Positions 14,022-20,570 of a DNA stretch of 27,426 nucleotides are shown one piece after another. Position 1 is the first letter of the stretch. Each line of letters starts with the position of its first letter. This DNA is from a virus: positions 1-27,426 of the IMG/VR virus record IMGVR_UViG_3300005518_000037. The stretch is one strand, 5' to 3'. The position numbers and the translations under genes were made by a program. Under the pieces are notes generated by a model. The model was not told where the DNA came from and made no database searches. It saw only the letters and a program-made list of their open reading frames with translations.

Positions 14022-14123
14022 GTGCTCACACAAACGCTAGCTTTAACCGCGATAATCGAATGTTTCGTCTTAATCCCCGTATTCCTTCTCATGGCGAAGA
14101 TACGCCAAGCGAGACGCTATTGA
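14022..14123 (+). CDS. possible tiny membrane protein, 33 aa
   Basis: GTG at 14022 opens a 33-residue frame with a single hydrophobic helix (LALTAIIECFVLIPVFLLMA) and a basic end (KIRQARRY). It is the first frame after the plus-strand promoter and operator. GAGA about 8 bases upstream is a weak ribosome site. One-helix tiny proteins are common first genes in phage early operons, but this may be chance. Confidence 0.35.
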   Translation: MLTQTLALTAIIECFVLIPVFLLMAKIRQARRY

Positions 14124-14260
14124 TTCCCTCATAATCACAGACAACGGCCTATCTGTAGATAGTTCGTTGCGTGCGATTAGGCACGATCAGAGCGGTTTTG
14201 ATTGTCAAACCCTACGGGCTATCCGCTCATCAGTTCATTGATAACCAGCAACGCGAGAAT

Positions 14261-14289
14261 TTGATCTAGTCGGCTTATGCCGGTAGGAT
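14261..14289 (+). promoter_or_regulatory. weak promoter candidate upstream of DUF932 leader
   Basis: TTGATC (14261-14266), 17 bases, TAGGAT (14284-14289), each 4/6 to consensus. It lies about 70 bases before the long hairpin leader. Upstream, bases 14124-14260 contain no gene but include a hairpin near 14193-14210 (GGTTTTGATTGTCAAACC). Confidence 0.25.
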
Positions 14290-14308
14290 CGGGCGTTGCG
14301 TAATAGGT

Positions 14309-14332
14309 AAGCATTCAATTAAAGGATCGTGT
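14309..14332. repeat. left copy of imperfect inverted repeat around DUF932 gene
   Basis: AAGCATTCAATTAAAGGATC plus GTGT. Its reverse complement recurs at 15583-15608 with two extra T bases, and weaker similarity extends outward through GTAATAG on both sides (about 35 bp in total). Confidence 0.7.
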
Positions 14333-14358
14333 GCTGAAACTGCGAGCTTCAGCGCTCC

Positions 14359-14453
14359 ACCTCACAATTGAGTGATTCGAGACAAAGACTCATTCGGCCT
14401 GGCTGTGGGGCTGCGACTGGACGAGTCAGGCTTGGATCACTCAGTTGTGAGGT
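14359..14453 (+). ncRNA. structured 5' leader of the DUF932 gene (long hairpin)
   Basis: Bases 14359-14376 (ACCTCACAATTGAGTGAT) pair with 14436-14453 (ATCACTCAGTTGTGAGGT) as an 18-bp helix with one G-U. Inside it GACTC (14387-14391) can pair with GAGTC (14423-14427), enclosing a GC-rich loop. The element ends 9 bases before the AAAGGAG ribosome site of the DUF932 gene. It could be an attenuator, a protein-binding leader or an unknown regulatory RNA. It resembles no riboswitch class I know. Confidence 0.5.
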
Positions 14454-14474
14454 AGGAAGCAAAGGAGATCGAAC

Positions 14475-15554
14475 ATGGAGCTTTACAAAGCAAATCGACA
14501 GTGGAGTACACGTCCCGAAGATGAGAAGTTCAGCAGCTTAGAAGAGATGCGCGCCGCGTGTTTCGCTTACTATCAATCGGCGAAGCAGGCGACCGTACCC
14601 TTCTCCTCTTTACGTGTCGAAGCGGTAGGTGCAGAGGTAATGCTGTTAGGCAACGCCAACAATCAAGCGGCGTTGACTAACTACGCATTCGGACAGCTTA
14701 GCGCGCGTGTCAACGCTCCGGCCAGTTATCTGCGGACGTTGCCGCCAACACTCGCCGCGCAGAACATCAATCACGGCATCAAATGCCGCGTTGATAAAGC
14801 TGACGGCGAAGAGGACAACGCGAAGCTGTTACTGCACAGCAACGGATCGCTGTTACTGCGGGCGATCACATCCGAGAAGTATACGCGAATTTGGAATTGG
14901 GAAGTGATGGATCGGATCATTCCGTTACAGTCACTTGGTTGGGAGCCTGCACGTCCCGACATTCGCGTAAAGGATGACATGCCCGCGCTGTACGCTTCGG
15001 ATCATGATATGTTCGCGTTCATTCGCAACAAGTCAGTAATCGTGCGCGAGCCCGGCAATTCTGATGGACTGCAACGCGGCGTGATCATCGAGAACTCGGA
15101 AGTCGGCGCCTCGGCGCTGAAGCTGACACGGTTCCTCTACCGCGAGATGTGTGGAAATCACATCATCTGGGGAGCGTCAAACGTGCTGGAGATCAAAGTA
15201 CGGCATGTGGGCGACGCCCAGCAAAGGTGGAGTGGTTACGCCGCGCAGATCAAGAAGTATGCAGAGGAATCGGCCAGCGACGATGAGCGCACAATTGCGG
15301 AAGCGCGTACGCTCAAGATCGGTGATACTAAGGAAGAGGTGCTTGACAAGCTTTTCGGCAAGCGCTCGCTGCAAGTGTCACGCAAGGCGCTGGAGTCGTC
15401 GTATGAAGCGGTAATCCCCGACCAGGACGGCGACCCGCGTACAGTATGGGGATTCGTGCAAGGCATGACTCGCCACAGCCAAACGATTGCCTACGCAGAC
15501 CAGCGCACGCAGTTAGACCGTGCGGCTGGCCGCGTGATGGAAATCGCGTTCTAA
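14475..15554 (+). CDS. DUF932 (phage/plasmid-like) protein, 359 aa
   Basis: The 359-residue protein matches the phage/plasmid DUF932 family in length and landmarks as recalled: early NNQAALTNYAFGQLSARVNA then PASYLRTLPPTLAAQNINHG, LLLRAITSEKYTRIWNWEVM, a middle GVIIENSEVGASALKLTRFL, and MCGNHIIWGASNVLEIKVRH. Function is not established for the family; it occurs with mobile-element replication and anti-defence genes. It has an excellent AAAGGAG site and a structured leader, and is flanked by an inverted repeat, so it may be a strongly expressed early cargo gene. The helical C-terminal third carries KKYAEESASDDERTIAEART. Confidence 0.85.
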   Translation: MELYKANRQWSTRPEDEKFSSLEEMRAACFAYYQSAKQATVPFSSLRVEAVGAEVMLLGNANNQAALTNYAFGQLSARVNAPASYLRTLPPTLAAQNINHGIKCRVDKADGEEDNAKLLLHSNGSLLLRAITSEKYTRIWNWEVMDRIIPLQSLGWEPARPDIRVKDDMPALYASDHDMFAFIRNKSVIVREPGNSDGLQRGVIIENSEVGASALKLTRFLYREMCGNHIIWGASNVLEIKVRHVGDAQQRWSGYAAQIKKYAEESASDDERTIAEARTLKIGDTKEEVLDKLFGKRSLQVSRKALESSYEAVIPDQDGDPRTVWGFVQGMTRHSQTIAYADQRTQLDRAAGRVMEIAF

Positions 15555-15582
15555 ATCGTTACTAGACCTGCTCGCATCACAG

Positions 15583-15608
15583 ACACGATCCTTTTTAATT
15601 GAATGCTT
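15583..15608. repeat. right copy of imperfect inverted repeat around DUF932 gene
   Basis: ACACGATCCTTTTTAATTGA plus ATGCTT, the reverse complement of 14309-14332 apart from a 2-base insertion in the T run. It lies 28 bases after the DUF932 stop codon and just before the ribosome site of the next gene. Confidence 0.7.
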
Positions 15609-15633
15609 CATCTATTACAGAAAGAGTTACACC

Positions 15634-15849
15634 ATGCACTTCTTTATTGACCGACGAAAGAATCTAACGCTAAGAGCGGAAATCGACGCGAAGATCGCTA
15701 GCTTGCGCCAGGCACAAAGCGGCTTGATGCTGCTTTGCGACGTGCAGCCTTCGCTGAGCGCTCAAGCCCTGCTGTCCGACGTAGACGCGGAGCTTGTCTA
15801 TGCTACTGAGCTTGAACGATCTTGTCGTGAAGTAATGATCGTTGCATGA
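15634..15849 (+). CDS. small hypothetical protein, 71 aa
   Basis: ATG 15634 (MHFFIDRRKNLTLRAEIDAK) follows AAAGAG by 9 bases. The 71-residue product is helical (IASLRQAQSGLMLLCDVQPS; DAELVYATELERSCREVMIV), with no membrane segment. It lies between DUF932 and the 129-residue Cys-containing protein on the same strand. The function is unknown; a small helical early protein that binds a host target is conceivable. Confidence 0.6.
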   Translation: MHFFIDRRKNLTLRAEIDAKIASLRQAQSGLMLLCDVQPSLSAQALLSDVDAELVYATELERSCREVMIVA

Positions 15850-15903
15850 GTGCGCGCACACCGAAAGGGAGATCGCTTCAGATGCAAAGGAGATCAATAA
15901 AAA

Positions 15904-16293
15904 ATGAGCAGTATCAATCTTGGGAACGGTGGTACTTATTGCAACGGCTACACCTGGTACACCTTCAAGCCCTACGGTCGCAGCCTTCCGCAGTTGGACG
16001 GCTATAAGAAGATAGATATTGGCAATCTGCGAAACGTGTGGGCCAAGGTCGAAGATAGAGGCGAGTATAAGCACTACTATCAGTGTAGCAGTTGTTCACG
16101 AAGTGGGGAATCGAAGCAGATCGGTTGCGAAGAACACCCGACCGAGGGCAGCGTTTTGATTCACGTCCAGCCGCGCTATTCGATCAATATTCTGGGTTGG
16201 GGCAGCAACACAGTCGGTAGTCACCTTTGTATCTTCGAGAATGAGATCGACAAAGAGGAATTTTGGCGACTCTACTGCTTTCTGACCGAATAG
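15904..16293 (+). CDS. hypothetical Cys-containing protein, 129 aa
   Basis: The start has AAAGGAG 11 bases upstream. The product begins MSSINLGNGGTYCNGYTWYT and has a central CSSCSRSGESKQIGCEEHPT (residues about 61-80), where C-x2-C plus a later C-E-E-H could bind zinc. The rest is aromatic with beta-type spacing (YSINILGWGSNTVGSHLCIF) and an acidic end. It is a soluble early-operon protein of unknown family; the zinc idea is inference. Confidence 0.6.
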   Translation: MSSINLGNGGTYCNGYTWYTFKPYGRSLPQLDGYKKIDIGNLRNVWAKVEDRGEYKHYYQCSSCSRSGESKQIGCEEHPTEGSVLIHVQPRYSINILGWGSNTVGSHLCIFENEIDKEEFWRLYCFLTE

Positions 16294-16311
16294 CTTTACG
16301 AGCTATGTCAG

Positions 16312-16611
16312 TTGACATCACCGGCGACCACAGTTGAGACGATCTATCGTGCGGCCCTTAAGCGACAGCACGGCAAAAAGGTTGCAAGGCGCGTGATGTA
16401 CAGTTACGATATGCGTGGCACGTATGGCAACGCGCGCCGAACACTGCGCGTAGCTCCACGCGATCTCGCGTCACTGCGAATTGAGCATGAGGTAAAGATC
16501 GAAGCGCTGAAAGTGGCGTGGATTCTATCTGAGCGCGTGAACGTCTCTGCGCGCCACGCCGCGCCGTGCATTGCTAATTATCAACGAGACAATCCAGGAG
16601 TCATACTATGA
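16312..16611 (+). CDS. hypothetical basic protein, 99 aa
   Basis: The only usable start is TTG 16312 (MTSPATTVETIYRAALKRQH), with GAG 9 bases upstream. An ATG at 16305 leads to an early stop. The 99-residue protein is basic and helical (KRQHGKKVARRVMYSYDMRG; ARRTLRVAPRDLASLRIEHE). Its TGA overlaps the ATG of the alanine-repeat gene (ATGA), so the two are coupled. The odd start might reflect one more reading-frame lesion. Function is unknown; nucleic-acid binding is possible from charge. Confidence 0.55.
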   Translation: MTSPATTVETIYRAALKRQHGKKVARRVMYSYDMRGTYGNARRTLRVAPRDLASLRIEHEVKIEALKVAWILSERVNVSARHAAPCIANYQRDNPGVIL

Positions 16612-17240
16612 AAACATCAAAACACGTAACTGCGCTTAACAGGTTAGATGCTTGCTCCACTGCTGTAGAGTATGCTGCACAGTTTCCAACACTTCAAAAG
16701 GCCTGGGATGCCTGTGAGCGTGGTGATTGGATGCTTTGGCTTATCGGAAAGCAAGTTACTAGCGCACCTTGGAGTGAAGATCGAAAACCACTGTTGGCTT
16801 GCGCTTTGGATTGTGCTGAAACTATCAAGCACCTCTGGAACGATAAGACAAGAGCACAAGTGGCTGTACTTAGAAAGTGGATCACAGGTGAAGTCACAAC
16901 TGATAGAGCACAAGAAGCCAGAAGACAGTTATACGCCGCCGCCGCCTACGCCGCCGACGCCGCCTACGCCGCCTACGCCGCCGCCTACGCCGCCGCCGCC
17001 GCCGCCTACGCCGCCTACGCCGCCGCCGCCGCCGCCGACGCCGCCTACGCCGCCGCCGACGCCTACGCCGCCGCCGCCGCCGCCTACGCCGCCGACGCCG
17101 CCGCCGACGCCGCCGACGCCGCCGACGCCGCCGCCGACGCCGCCGACGCCGCCGCCGACGCCGCCGCCGCTCGAAAGAAAAATCGACAGCAAACCGCTGA
17201 TATAGTTCGCGCTCATTATCCAAAAGCACCAAAATTGTGA
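16608..17240 (+). CDS. alanine-repeat protein with conserved N-terminal domain, 210 aa
   Basis: Residues 1-105 form a domain recalled from phage and bacterial proteins: CSTAVEYAAQFPTLQKAWDA then CERGDWMLWLIGKQ, a cysteine-rich helix (LLACALDCAETIKHLW), and VAVLRKWITGEVTTDRAQEA. From about 110 to 187 the chain is almost only A with Y or D every few residues (YAADAAYAAY-type), which should be a long helix. The end returns to normal sequence (QQTADIVRAHYPKAP). Similar domains are sometimes labelled putative immunity protein; I cannot confirm that. CCAGGAG precedes the ATG. The repeat may vary in length between relatives. Confidence 0.75.
   Translation: MKTSKHVTALNRLDACSTAVEYAAQFPTLQKAWDACERGDWMLWLIGKQVTSAPWSEDRKPLLACALDCAETIKHLWNDKTRAQVAVLRKWITGEVTTDRAQEARRQLYAAAAYAADAAYAAYAAAYAAAAAAYAAYAAAAAADAAYAAADAYAAAAAAYAADAAADAADAADAAADAADAAADAAAARKKNRQQTADIVRAHYPKAPKL
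16933..17169 (+). repeat. GCC/GAC/TAC trinucleotide repeat inside the alanine-rich gene
   Basis: About 237 bases composed almost only of GCC, GAC and TAC codons. Read in other frames it gives proline/threonine, arginine or glycine/valine runs, so long open frames here on both strands are artefacts. Such DNA is prone to slippage in steps of 3 and to assembly collapse. It is more GC-rich than all surrounding sequence. Confidence 0.9.
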
Positions 17241-17249
17241 GAAGCGGTC

Positions 17250-17723
17250 ATGACTACCGGCAAAGACATCACCACGCACGATCCTGACTCGGTTCCTTGG
17301 CTTGAGCGCGACTGGCGTCTAATTCGCAAGTACCGCACGAACTATCCGAGTAAACAAGTGTTCGACGTACAACCAAACGAAGAGCATCCGCTAGGACAAT
17401 GGCACTATGAAGACGATACAACGCAGACGCCGCACATTGAAGAGCTAACGCCGCTCTTCTTAGAGAAGAATGCAGACGGCAGCTATACTACCTGGCAAGG
17501 ATCGCTCTACGGGCCCATTGGACAGTCAGGCACACTCACGCCGGAAGCAGAAGCGAAGCTTGAGAAAGTCACCCGGCGCAAGGATCGCCGCCAGCTTGAA
17601 GCGTTCATCAAGACTTTAGAGCGCTCTGACAGGATCGGCCAAACACTCGCAGAATCGATGTTGACCGCGAAGCACGGCAAGCCAGTTGACTTGAGCAAGG
17701 ATAACGGAAGGAACAAAGCATGA
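17250..17723 (+). CDS. hypothetical protein, 157 aa
   Basis: The product begins MTTGKDITTHDPDSVPWLER. The first 90 residues are polar and aromatic (WRLIRKYRTNYPSKQVFDVQ; LGQWHYEDDTTQTPHIEELT). The last 60 are a charged helix (AEAKLEKVTRRKDRRQLEAF, IKTLERSDRIGQTLAESMLT). GAGAAG precedes the ATG. Its TGA overlaps the next ATG (ATGA). It is soluble, and the family is not recognised. It sits in the tightly packed run leading to ruvB. Confidence 0.6.
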   Translation: MTTGKDITTHDPDSVPWLERDWRLIRKYRTNYPSKQVFDVQPNEEHPLGQWHYEDDTTQTPHIEELTPLFLEKNADGSYTTWQGSLYGPIGQSGTLTPEAEAKLEKVTRRKDRRQLEAFIKTLERSDRIGQTLAESMLTAKHGKPVDLSKDNGRNKA

Positions 17724-17863
17724 CTAGGTTTCTACTCACACCGGCAGCGGAAAGAACGACATTACTAAAAACCAAACAAGAGATAATGCGGCGCGCGGCT
17801 GAGTATGGTTATCAGGCAAGTTACTCGGGACACAGGCGTAAATGGTTCTTTACACACCACTGA
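17720..17863 (+). CDS. small basic protein, 47 aa
   Basis: ATG 17720 overlaps the previous stop as ATGA, with GGAAGGAAC upstream. The 47-residue frame (MTRFLLTPAAERTTLLKTKQ ... HRRKWFFTHH) ends TGA at 17863. It is basic with an aromatic end. Coupling and a good ribosome site support it. The function is unknown. Confidence 0.55.
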   Translation: MTRFLLTPAAERTTLLKTKQEIMRRAAEYGYQASYSGHRRKWFFTHH

Positions 17864-17943
17864 GATCAAATAACCTATTTCCATTATCAAAGCTACGGAC
17901 AGAGCTACGTGCGGCTGGTGTTAATGGCGTGACTGCAAAATGA
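17842..17943 (+). CDS. tiny ORF coupled to ruvB, 33 aa
   Basis: ATG 17842 opens MVLYTPLRSNNLFPLSKLRT and the frame ends VNGVTAK at TGA 17943, overlapping the ruvB ATG as ATGA. It overlaps the preceding small gene by 22 bases. Because ruvB has no clear ribosome site of its own, translation of this ORF may deliver ribosomes to it. Length makes the call uncertain. Confidence 0.45.
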   Translation: MVLYTPLRSNNLFPLSKLRTELRAAGVNGVTAK

Positions 17944-18881
17944 GCGAAGAGATTAGACCACAGCACTTGTCAGAGTATCTTGGTCAGGATCAGATACGCA
18001 ATAGCCTGGCGCTGAGCATCAAAGCCGCGCTACAGCGCCGTGAGACGTTGGATCACGTATTACTCACAGGCCCGCCAGGACTCGGCAAGACTACCCTTGC
18101 GCAGATCATCGCGCGTGAGATGCACACCGAAACGCATATCGCGTTTGCGCCGTCACTCAAAGCCGCAAGTGATCTATCTCGTACGCTTAAGCAGCTAAAT
18201 GAGGGTGACGTACTATTCATCGATGAGCTTCACCGGCTGCATCCAGCGATGGAAGAGTGCTTATATACCGCGATGGAGGACTTCACTGCGCCGGTTACTA
18301 CTTATCAAGGCTCACAAGTCATGATTGAGTTGCCACGCTTTACGTTAGTTGGCGCAACGACGCGGCCAGGACTGCTCACGCAGCCATTACGTAATCGCTT
18401 CGGCATCATCGGACAGCTTGACTTCTACTCCGAAGCACACCTGATAAGCATTTGTCAGCGCAGCGCTGAAGTGTTAGGTCTGACCATTGATTATAGCGGT
18501 ATGAAAGAGATCGCGCGACGGGCTAGAGGCACTCCGCGTGTCATCAATCGCCTGCTTAGACGTGTGGGCGACTTCGCAATGATCCACTGTAAGGGTGAGG
18601 TAATCGATCAGTGGATCGCCGACGCTGCGCTGAACTTCAACGGTATAGACTCTTTGGGCTTGGAACGTGTAGATCGCGACTACCTACAATTGCTGGTTGA
18701 AAAGTACAATGGCGGGCCGGTTGGTCTGATCACCCTGGCATCCACACTCAACCAGGAAAAGGATAGCTTGGAGGAAGTAACGGAGCCTTACTTACTGCGT
18801 CTGGGTTTCATCGACCGTACACCACGCGGTAGAGTTGCAACCGAACTGGCTTGGAAACATCTGAAAGGATCGAAACAGTGA
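17940..18881 (+). CDS. ruvB: RuvB-like Holliday-junction branch-migration helicase
   Basis: The 313-residue product aligns by eye with bacterial RuvB over nearly full length: RPQHLSEYLGQ at the start, Walker A GPPGLGKT (44-51), Walker B LFIDELHR (92-99), sensor 1 GATTRPG (138-144), the arginine-finger region LRNRFG (150-155, R151 or R153), RARGTPRVINRLLRR in the lid, and a C-terminal winged-helix (VGLITLASTLNQEKDSLEEV; PYLLRLGFIDRTPRGR). RuvB is a ring ATPase that drives Holliday junctions with RuvA. No ruvA or ruvC is visible here, so it either uses host RuvA or acts alone on replication forks. Phage copies of ruvB are uncommon. It is coupled to the upstream 33-residue ORF and overlaps the next gene by GTGA. 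Confidence 0.92.
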   Translation: MSEEIRPQHLSEYLGQDQIRNSLALSIKAALQRRETLDHVLLTGPPGLGKTTLAQIIAREMHTETHIAFAPSLKAASDLSRTLKQLNEGDVLFIDELHRLHPAMEECLYTAMEDFTAPVTTYQGSQVMIELPRFTLVGATTRPGLLTQPLRNRFGIIGQLDFYSEAHLISICQRSAEVLGLTIDYSGMKEIARRARGTPRVINRLLRRVGDFAMIHCKGEVIDQWIADAALNFNGIDSLGLERVDRDYLQLLVEKYNGGPVGLITLASTLNQEKDSLEEVTEPYLLRLGFIDRTPRGRVATELAWKHLKGSKQ

Positions 18882-19315
18882 GCGAAGAAGACTATCAAAG
18901 ACCGTATCAGGTACGATATGGCGAGAATGTCTGTTTTATCGAGGGGCCGGATCATTATCAAGACGAGTTTCCACTAGCTGAAGACTACTTCGCTAATCGT
19001 CAAGCCAATGGTCTCAATCGAGCGTTCAATGCGGGACGCTACTCTGAGCATCAACGAATGCGCGTTAAGATTCAACAAGACGGTTATAGAACTTTCATCC
19101 ATCAACTTGAGCGGCGTATCTTTGATTGGGCGCTGGAAGCGGAGAAAGGCTCAATAACTCGCGCCGCGCGCTTACTGAAGATCACGCATCAAGGCTTCGC
19201 CTTCATGCTAACCAGACATAAAGGCGTCAACCGCTTACCGATCCGAAGACGGGGCAAAACTCTGATAGATCATTCTAAAGTTGGCAAGTCAATACGATTC
19301 AGGAAGGTATCATGA
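18878..19315 (+). CDS. Fis-type helix-turn-helix protein, 145 aa
   Basis: I choose GTG 18878, which overlaps the ruvB stop (GTGA) and has AAAGGA 8 bases upstream, over a TTG 27 bases earlier. Residues about 75-95 form a helix (IHQLERRIFDWALEAEKGSI) leading into the HTH SITRAARLLKITHQGFAFML (92-111), matching the Fis/NtrC-terminal HTH pattern T-xAA-LL-I. A basic tail follows (RLPIRRRGKTLIDHS). Fis-type domains bind and bend DNA. The acidic N-terminal half (DHYQDEFPLAEDYFANRQAN) is not recognised. It may regulate this operon or assist recombination alongside RuvB. Confidence 0.75.
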   Translation: MSEEDYQRPYQVRYGENVCFIEGPDHYQDEFPLAEDYFANRQANGLNRAFNAGRYSEHQRMRVKIQQDGYRTFIHQLERRIFDWALEAEKGSITRAARLLKITHQGFAFMLTRHKGVNRLPIRRRGKTLIDHSKVGKSIRFRKVS

Positions 19316-19863
19316 GTCAATACGTCGTCGTCATTGAAACATATACAGTGCAACCGGTAATTGCCTGGAATATCACTGCATCACGCCTTGTTAAGTCGTC
19401 ACAGATCGTACAGCCTCTAAGTGATCAGCACCGACGTTACTGGATTGGAATAAGCAGCGATCCTGAAGGAGCGCGGGCAAGCTTCGCCCGAACCTACCCC
19501 TTTGCTTTCTACCGGGTAATCCACGCAATCCGGGCAGAAAATAGATCCGAAATGCTGTACGATGCGCTACGCATGAAATTTCAACCAGATCACATCGTGC
19601 ATAGTTGGTATCATCTCACGCCATCCGATCTGCAATGGCTTCGCAGCATCACCGATGAGAATATGGCGCAGATGATCCCACAGATCGAAAACGCGCTTGC
19701 TAAAGAAAACGGCGTTGAGGTACGCGACGTAACGCGGCGGCATGGTCGGAACGTCAAGACTTGTATTATTGATGAGATGCCGCCTCAGATGACGGTTGAA
19801 GAGCTTCAAGAAATGAAACGCAAATTGATTGAACAAGCAAACGAATTATTGGGAGTGTCGTAA
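19312..19863 (+). CDS. GIY-YIG-like domain protein with C-terminal helix, 183 aa
   Basis: The ATG overlaps the previous stop (ATGA). Residues 40-110 resemble the T5orf172/MUG113 domain in the protein at 12143-12520: YWIGISSDP (43-51, WIG in place of YIG), R60 and neighbours, Glu80 (NRSEMLYDAL), and WYHLTPSDLQWL (99-110). The GIY strand is hard to place, so catalysis is doubtful. The C-terminal part has a charged region (RDVTRRHGRNVKTC) and a helix (TVEELQEMKRKLIEQANELL). The two copies in one phage probably arose by separate acquisitions, as their sequences are distant. Confidence 0.6.
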   Translation: MSQYVVVIETYTVQPVIAWNITASRLVKSSQIVQPLSDQHRRYWIGISSDPEGARASFARTYPFAFYRVIHAIRAENRSEMLYDALRMKFQPDHIVHSWYHLTPSDLQWLRSITDENMAQMIPQIENALAKENGVEVRDVTRRHGRNVKTCIIDEMPPQMTVEELQEMKRKLIEQANELLGVS

Positions 19864-19870
19864 TAATAAA

Positions 19871-20015
19871 ATGACCGCTGAGCTTGACATCCTGTTAACG
19901 GCACAGGTAAAATCTTCTTCTAAGGTTCACTCTACCGACTTGGACTATTGATAATGAAGGCGTCATGACGTTTGTTTGCTTTTGGATGGATGAGCGCGCA
20001 CAGTCACCTCTTTGA
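19871..20015 (+). pseudogene. small gene with probable frameshift near 19915
   Basis: ATG 19871 opens MTAELDILLTAQVKSSSK. About 45 bases in, the same strand one base later reads RFTLPTWTIDNEGVMTFVCF then WMDERAQSPL to TGA 20015. Both parts look coding, and the second has no ATG, GTG or TTG before its middle. The break lies near a TCTTCTTCTAAGG run, so a one-base indel is likely. Joined, the product would be about 47 residues. Confidence 0.5.
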
Positions 20016-20070
20016 TTACAATACTGAACGCATTAACGAGGTGTTGAGTGATCAATCTCGATTGTCCTGA
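19990..20070 (+). CDS. tiny ORF, 26 aa
   Basis: ATG 19990 (MSAHSHLFDYNTERINEVLS) ends at TGA 20070. GGATGG directly upstream may serve as ribosome site. It overlaps the end of the preceding broken gene and the start of the following zinc-type gene. The residue pattern is plausible, but the length gives little proof. Confidence 0.35.
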   Translation: MSAHSHLFDYNTERINEVLSDQSRLS

Positions 20071-20217
20071 GTGCGGCGAAGATGAAGCACACTTCTCGGT
20101 TGAGTACGACACCGACGATGAGGCTTACGGCGTGAGTTAACCGAAACACAGCTAGAGTCAACGCGCGAGCAAGCAGTTCACGTTTATACGGAGAGTGAAT
20201 TAAAAAAAGGCACATGA
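20048..20217 (+). pseudogene. small zinc-ribbon-like gene with probable frameshift near 20133
   Basis: GTG 20048 (GAGG 7 bases upstream) opens MINLDCPECGEDEAHFSVEY then DTDDEAYGVS and stops at 20140. A frame one base back continues as ELTETQLESTREQAVHVYTE then SELKKGT and its TGA (20215-20217) overlaps the next gene's ATG as ATGA. That junction supports the second frame as the true end. Joined, it is a small CPxCG protein of about 56 residues. A one-base indel or -1 shift is needed. Confidence 0.55.
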
Positions 20218-20434
20218 AGGATGAGCTTCGCTATCACCTGGTACTGAAATTCAAGGTAGAGGAACCGGCGCAAGATTACGAGTTGACGCTGAAGTCACCA
20301 GCTACCTCAAGCTTGCGCGGAACCTCATCGAATCCGGCAACCTCGATCAAATTCAAGTAGAGAATGGGCGATTGTACTTCGCTGAAGGGATCGATCAGAA
20401 GACCGGCCGATCTGTTGGTAGACAGGGAGCATGA
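20214..20434 (+). pseudogene. small gene with probable frameshift near 20298
   Basis: ATG 20214 follows AAAGG and reads MKDELRYHLVLKFKVEEPAQ then DYELTLK. From about 20300 the coding pattern moves one base back to DAEVTSYLKLARNLIESGNL, then DQIQVENGRLYFAEGIDQKT and GRSVGRQGA to TGA 20434. The second frame has no start codon of its own. Joined, it gives about 73 residues. No classical slippery heptamer lies at the break, so an indel or sequence error is more likely than programmed shifting. Confidence 0.6.
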
Positions 20435-20570
20435 GTGGTGGTTTTCTTCTTACTACCTTTGTGTGAGGTTTAGCTGCCGGACATCCTTTACATACTCCTT
20501 GATTGGCGTGTCTGCACACTTCAATCACTCTACGAACACTCTCTTTTTCATTTTTAACTTTGCGGTTCAT
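20325..20570 (-). CDS. possible small Cys-containing protein, 81 aa
   Basis: ATG 20570 opens MNRKVKNEKESVRRVIEVCR, then HANQGVCKGCPAAKPHTKVV. The first 50 residues look real, with C-x-x-C spacing (VCKGC) that may bind metal. AAGGGG precedes the ATG, inside a GGGGCGCGCCCC palindrome at 20573-20584. The remaining C-terminal part lies opposite the 20214-20434 gene and may be antisense read-out. It is the only likely minus-strand gene in this convergence zone. Confidence 0.4.
   Translation of the reverse strand: MNRKVKNEKESVRRVIEVCRHANQGVCKGCPAAKPHTKVVRRKPPLMLPVYQQIGRSSDRSLQRSTIAHSLLEFDRGCRIR

Noticed and set aside
13913-14134. Plus-strand open frame MSLKILCLFTGKLLTLGIYF... across the promoter region
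   Set aside because: It covers the promoter and operators at 13952-14003 and has no ribosome site, so it is unlikely to be translated.
16894-17279. Poly-arginine, glycine/valine and proline-rich open frames across the alanine repeat
   Set aside because: They are the same GCC/GAC/TAC repeat read in other frames and on the other strand. Only the alanine frame has a domain before and after it and a good ribosome site.
19871-20434. Programmed -1/+1 frameshifting as the cause of split genes
   Set aside because: No shared slippery heptamer, mixed directions, and several unrelated genes are affected. Indels or sequence errors are simpler.
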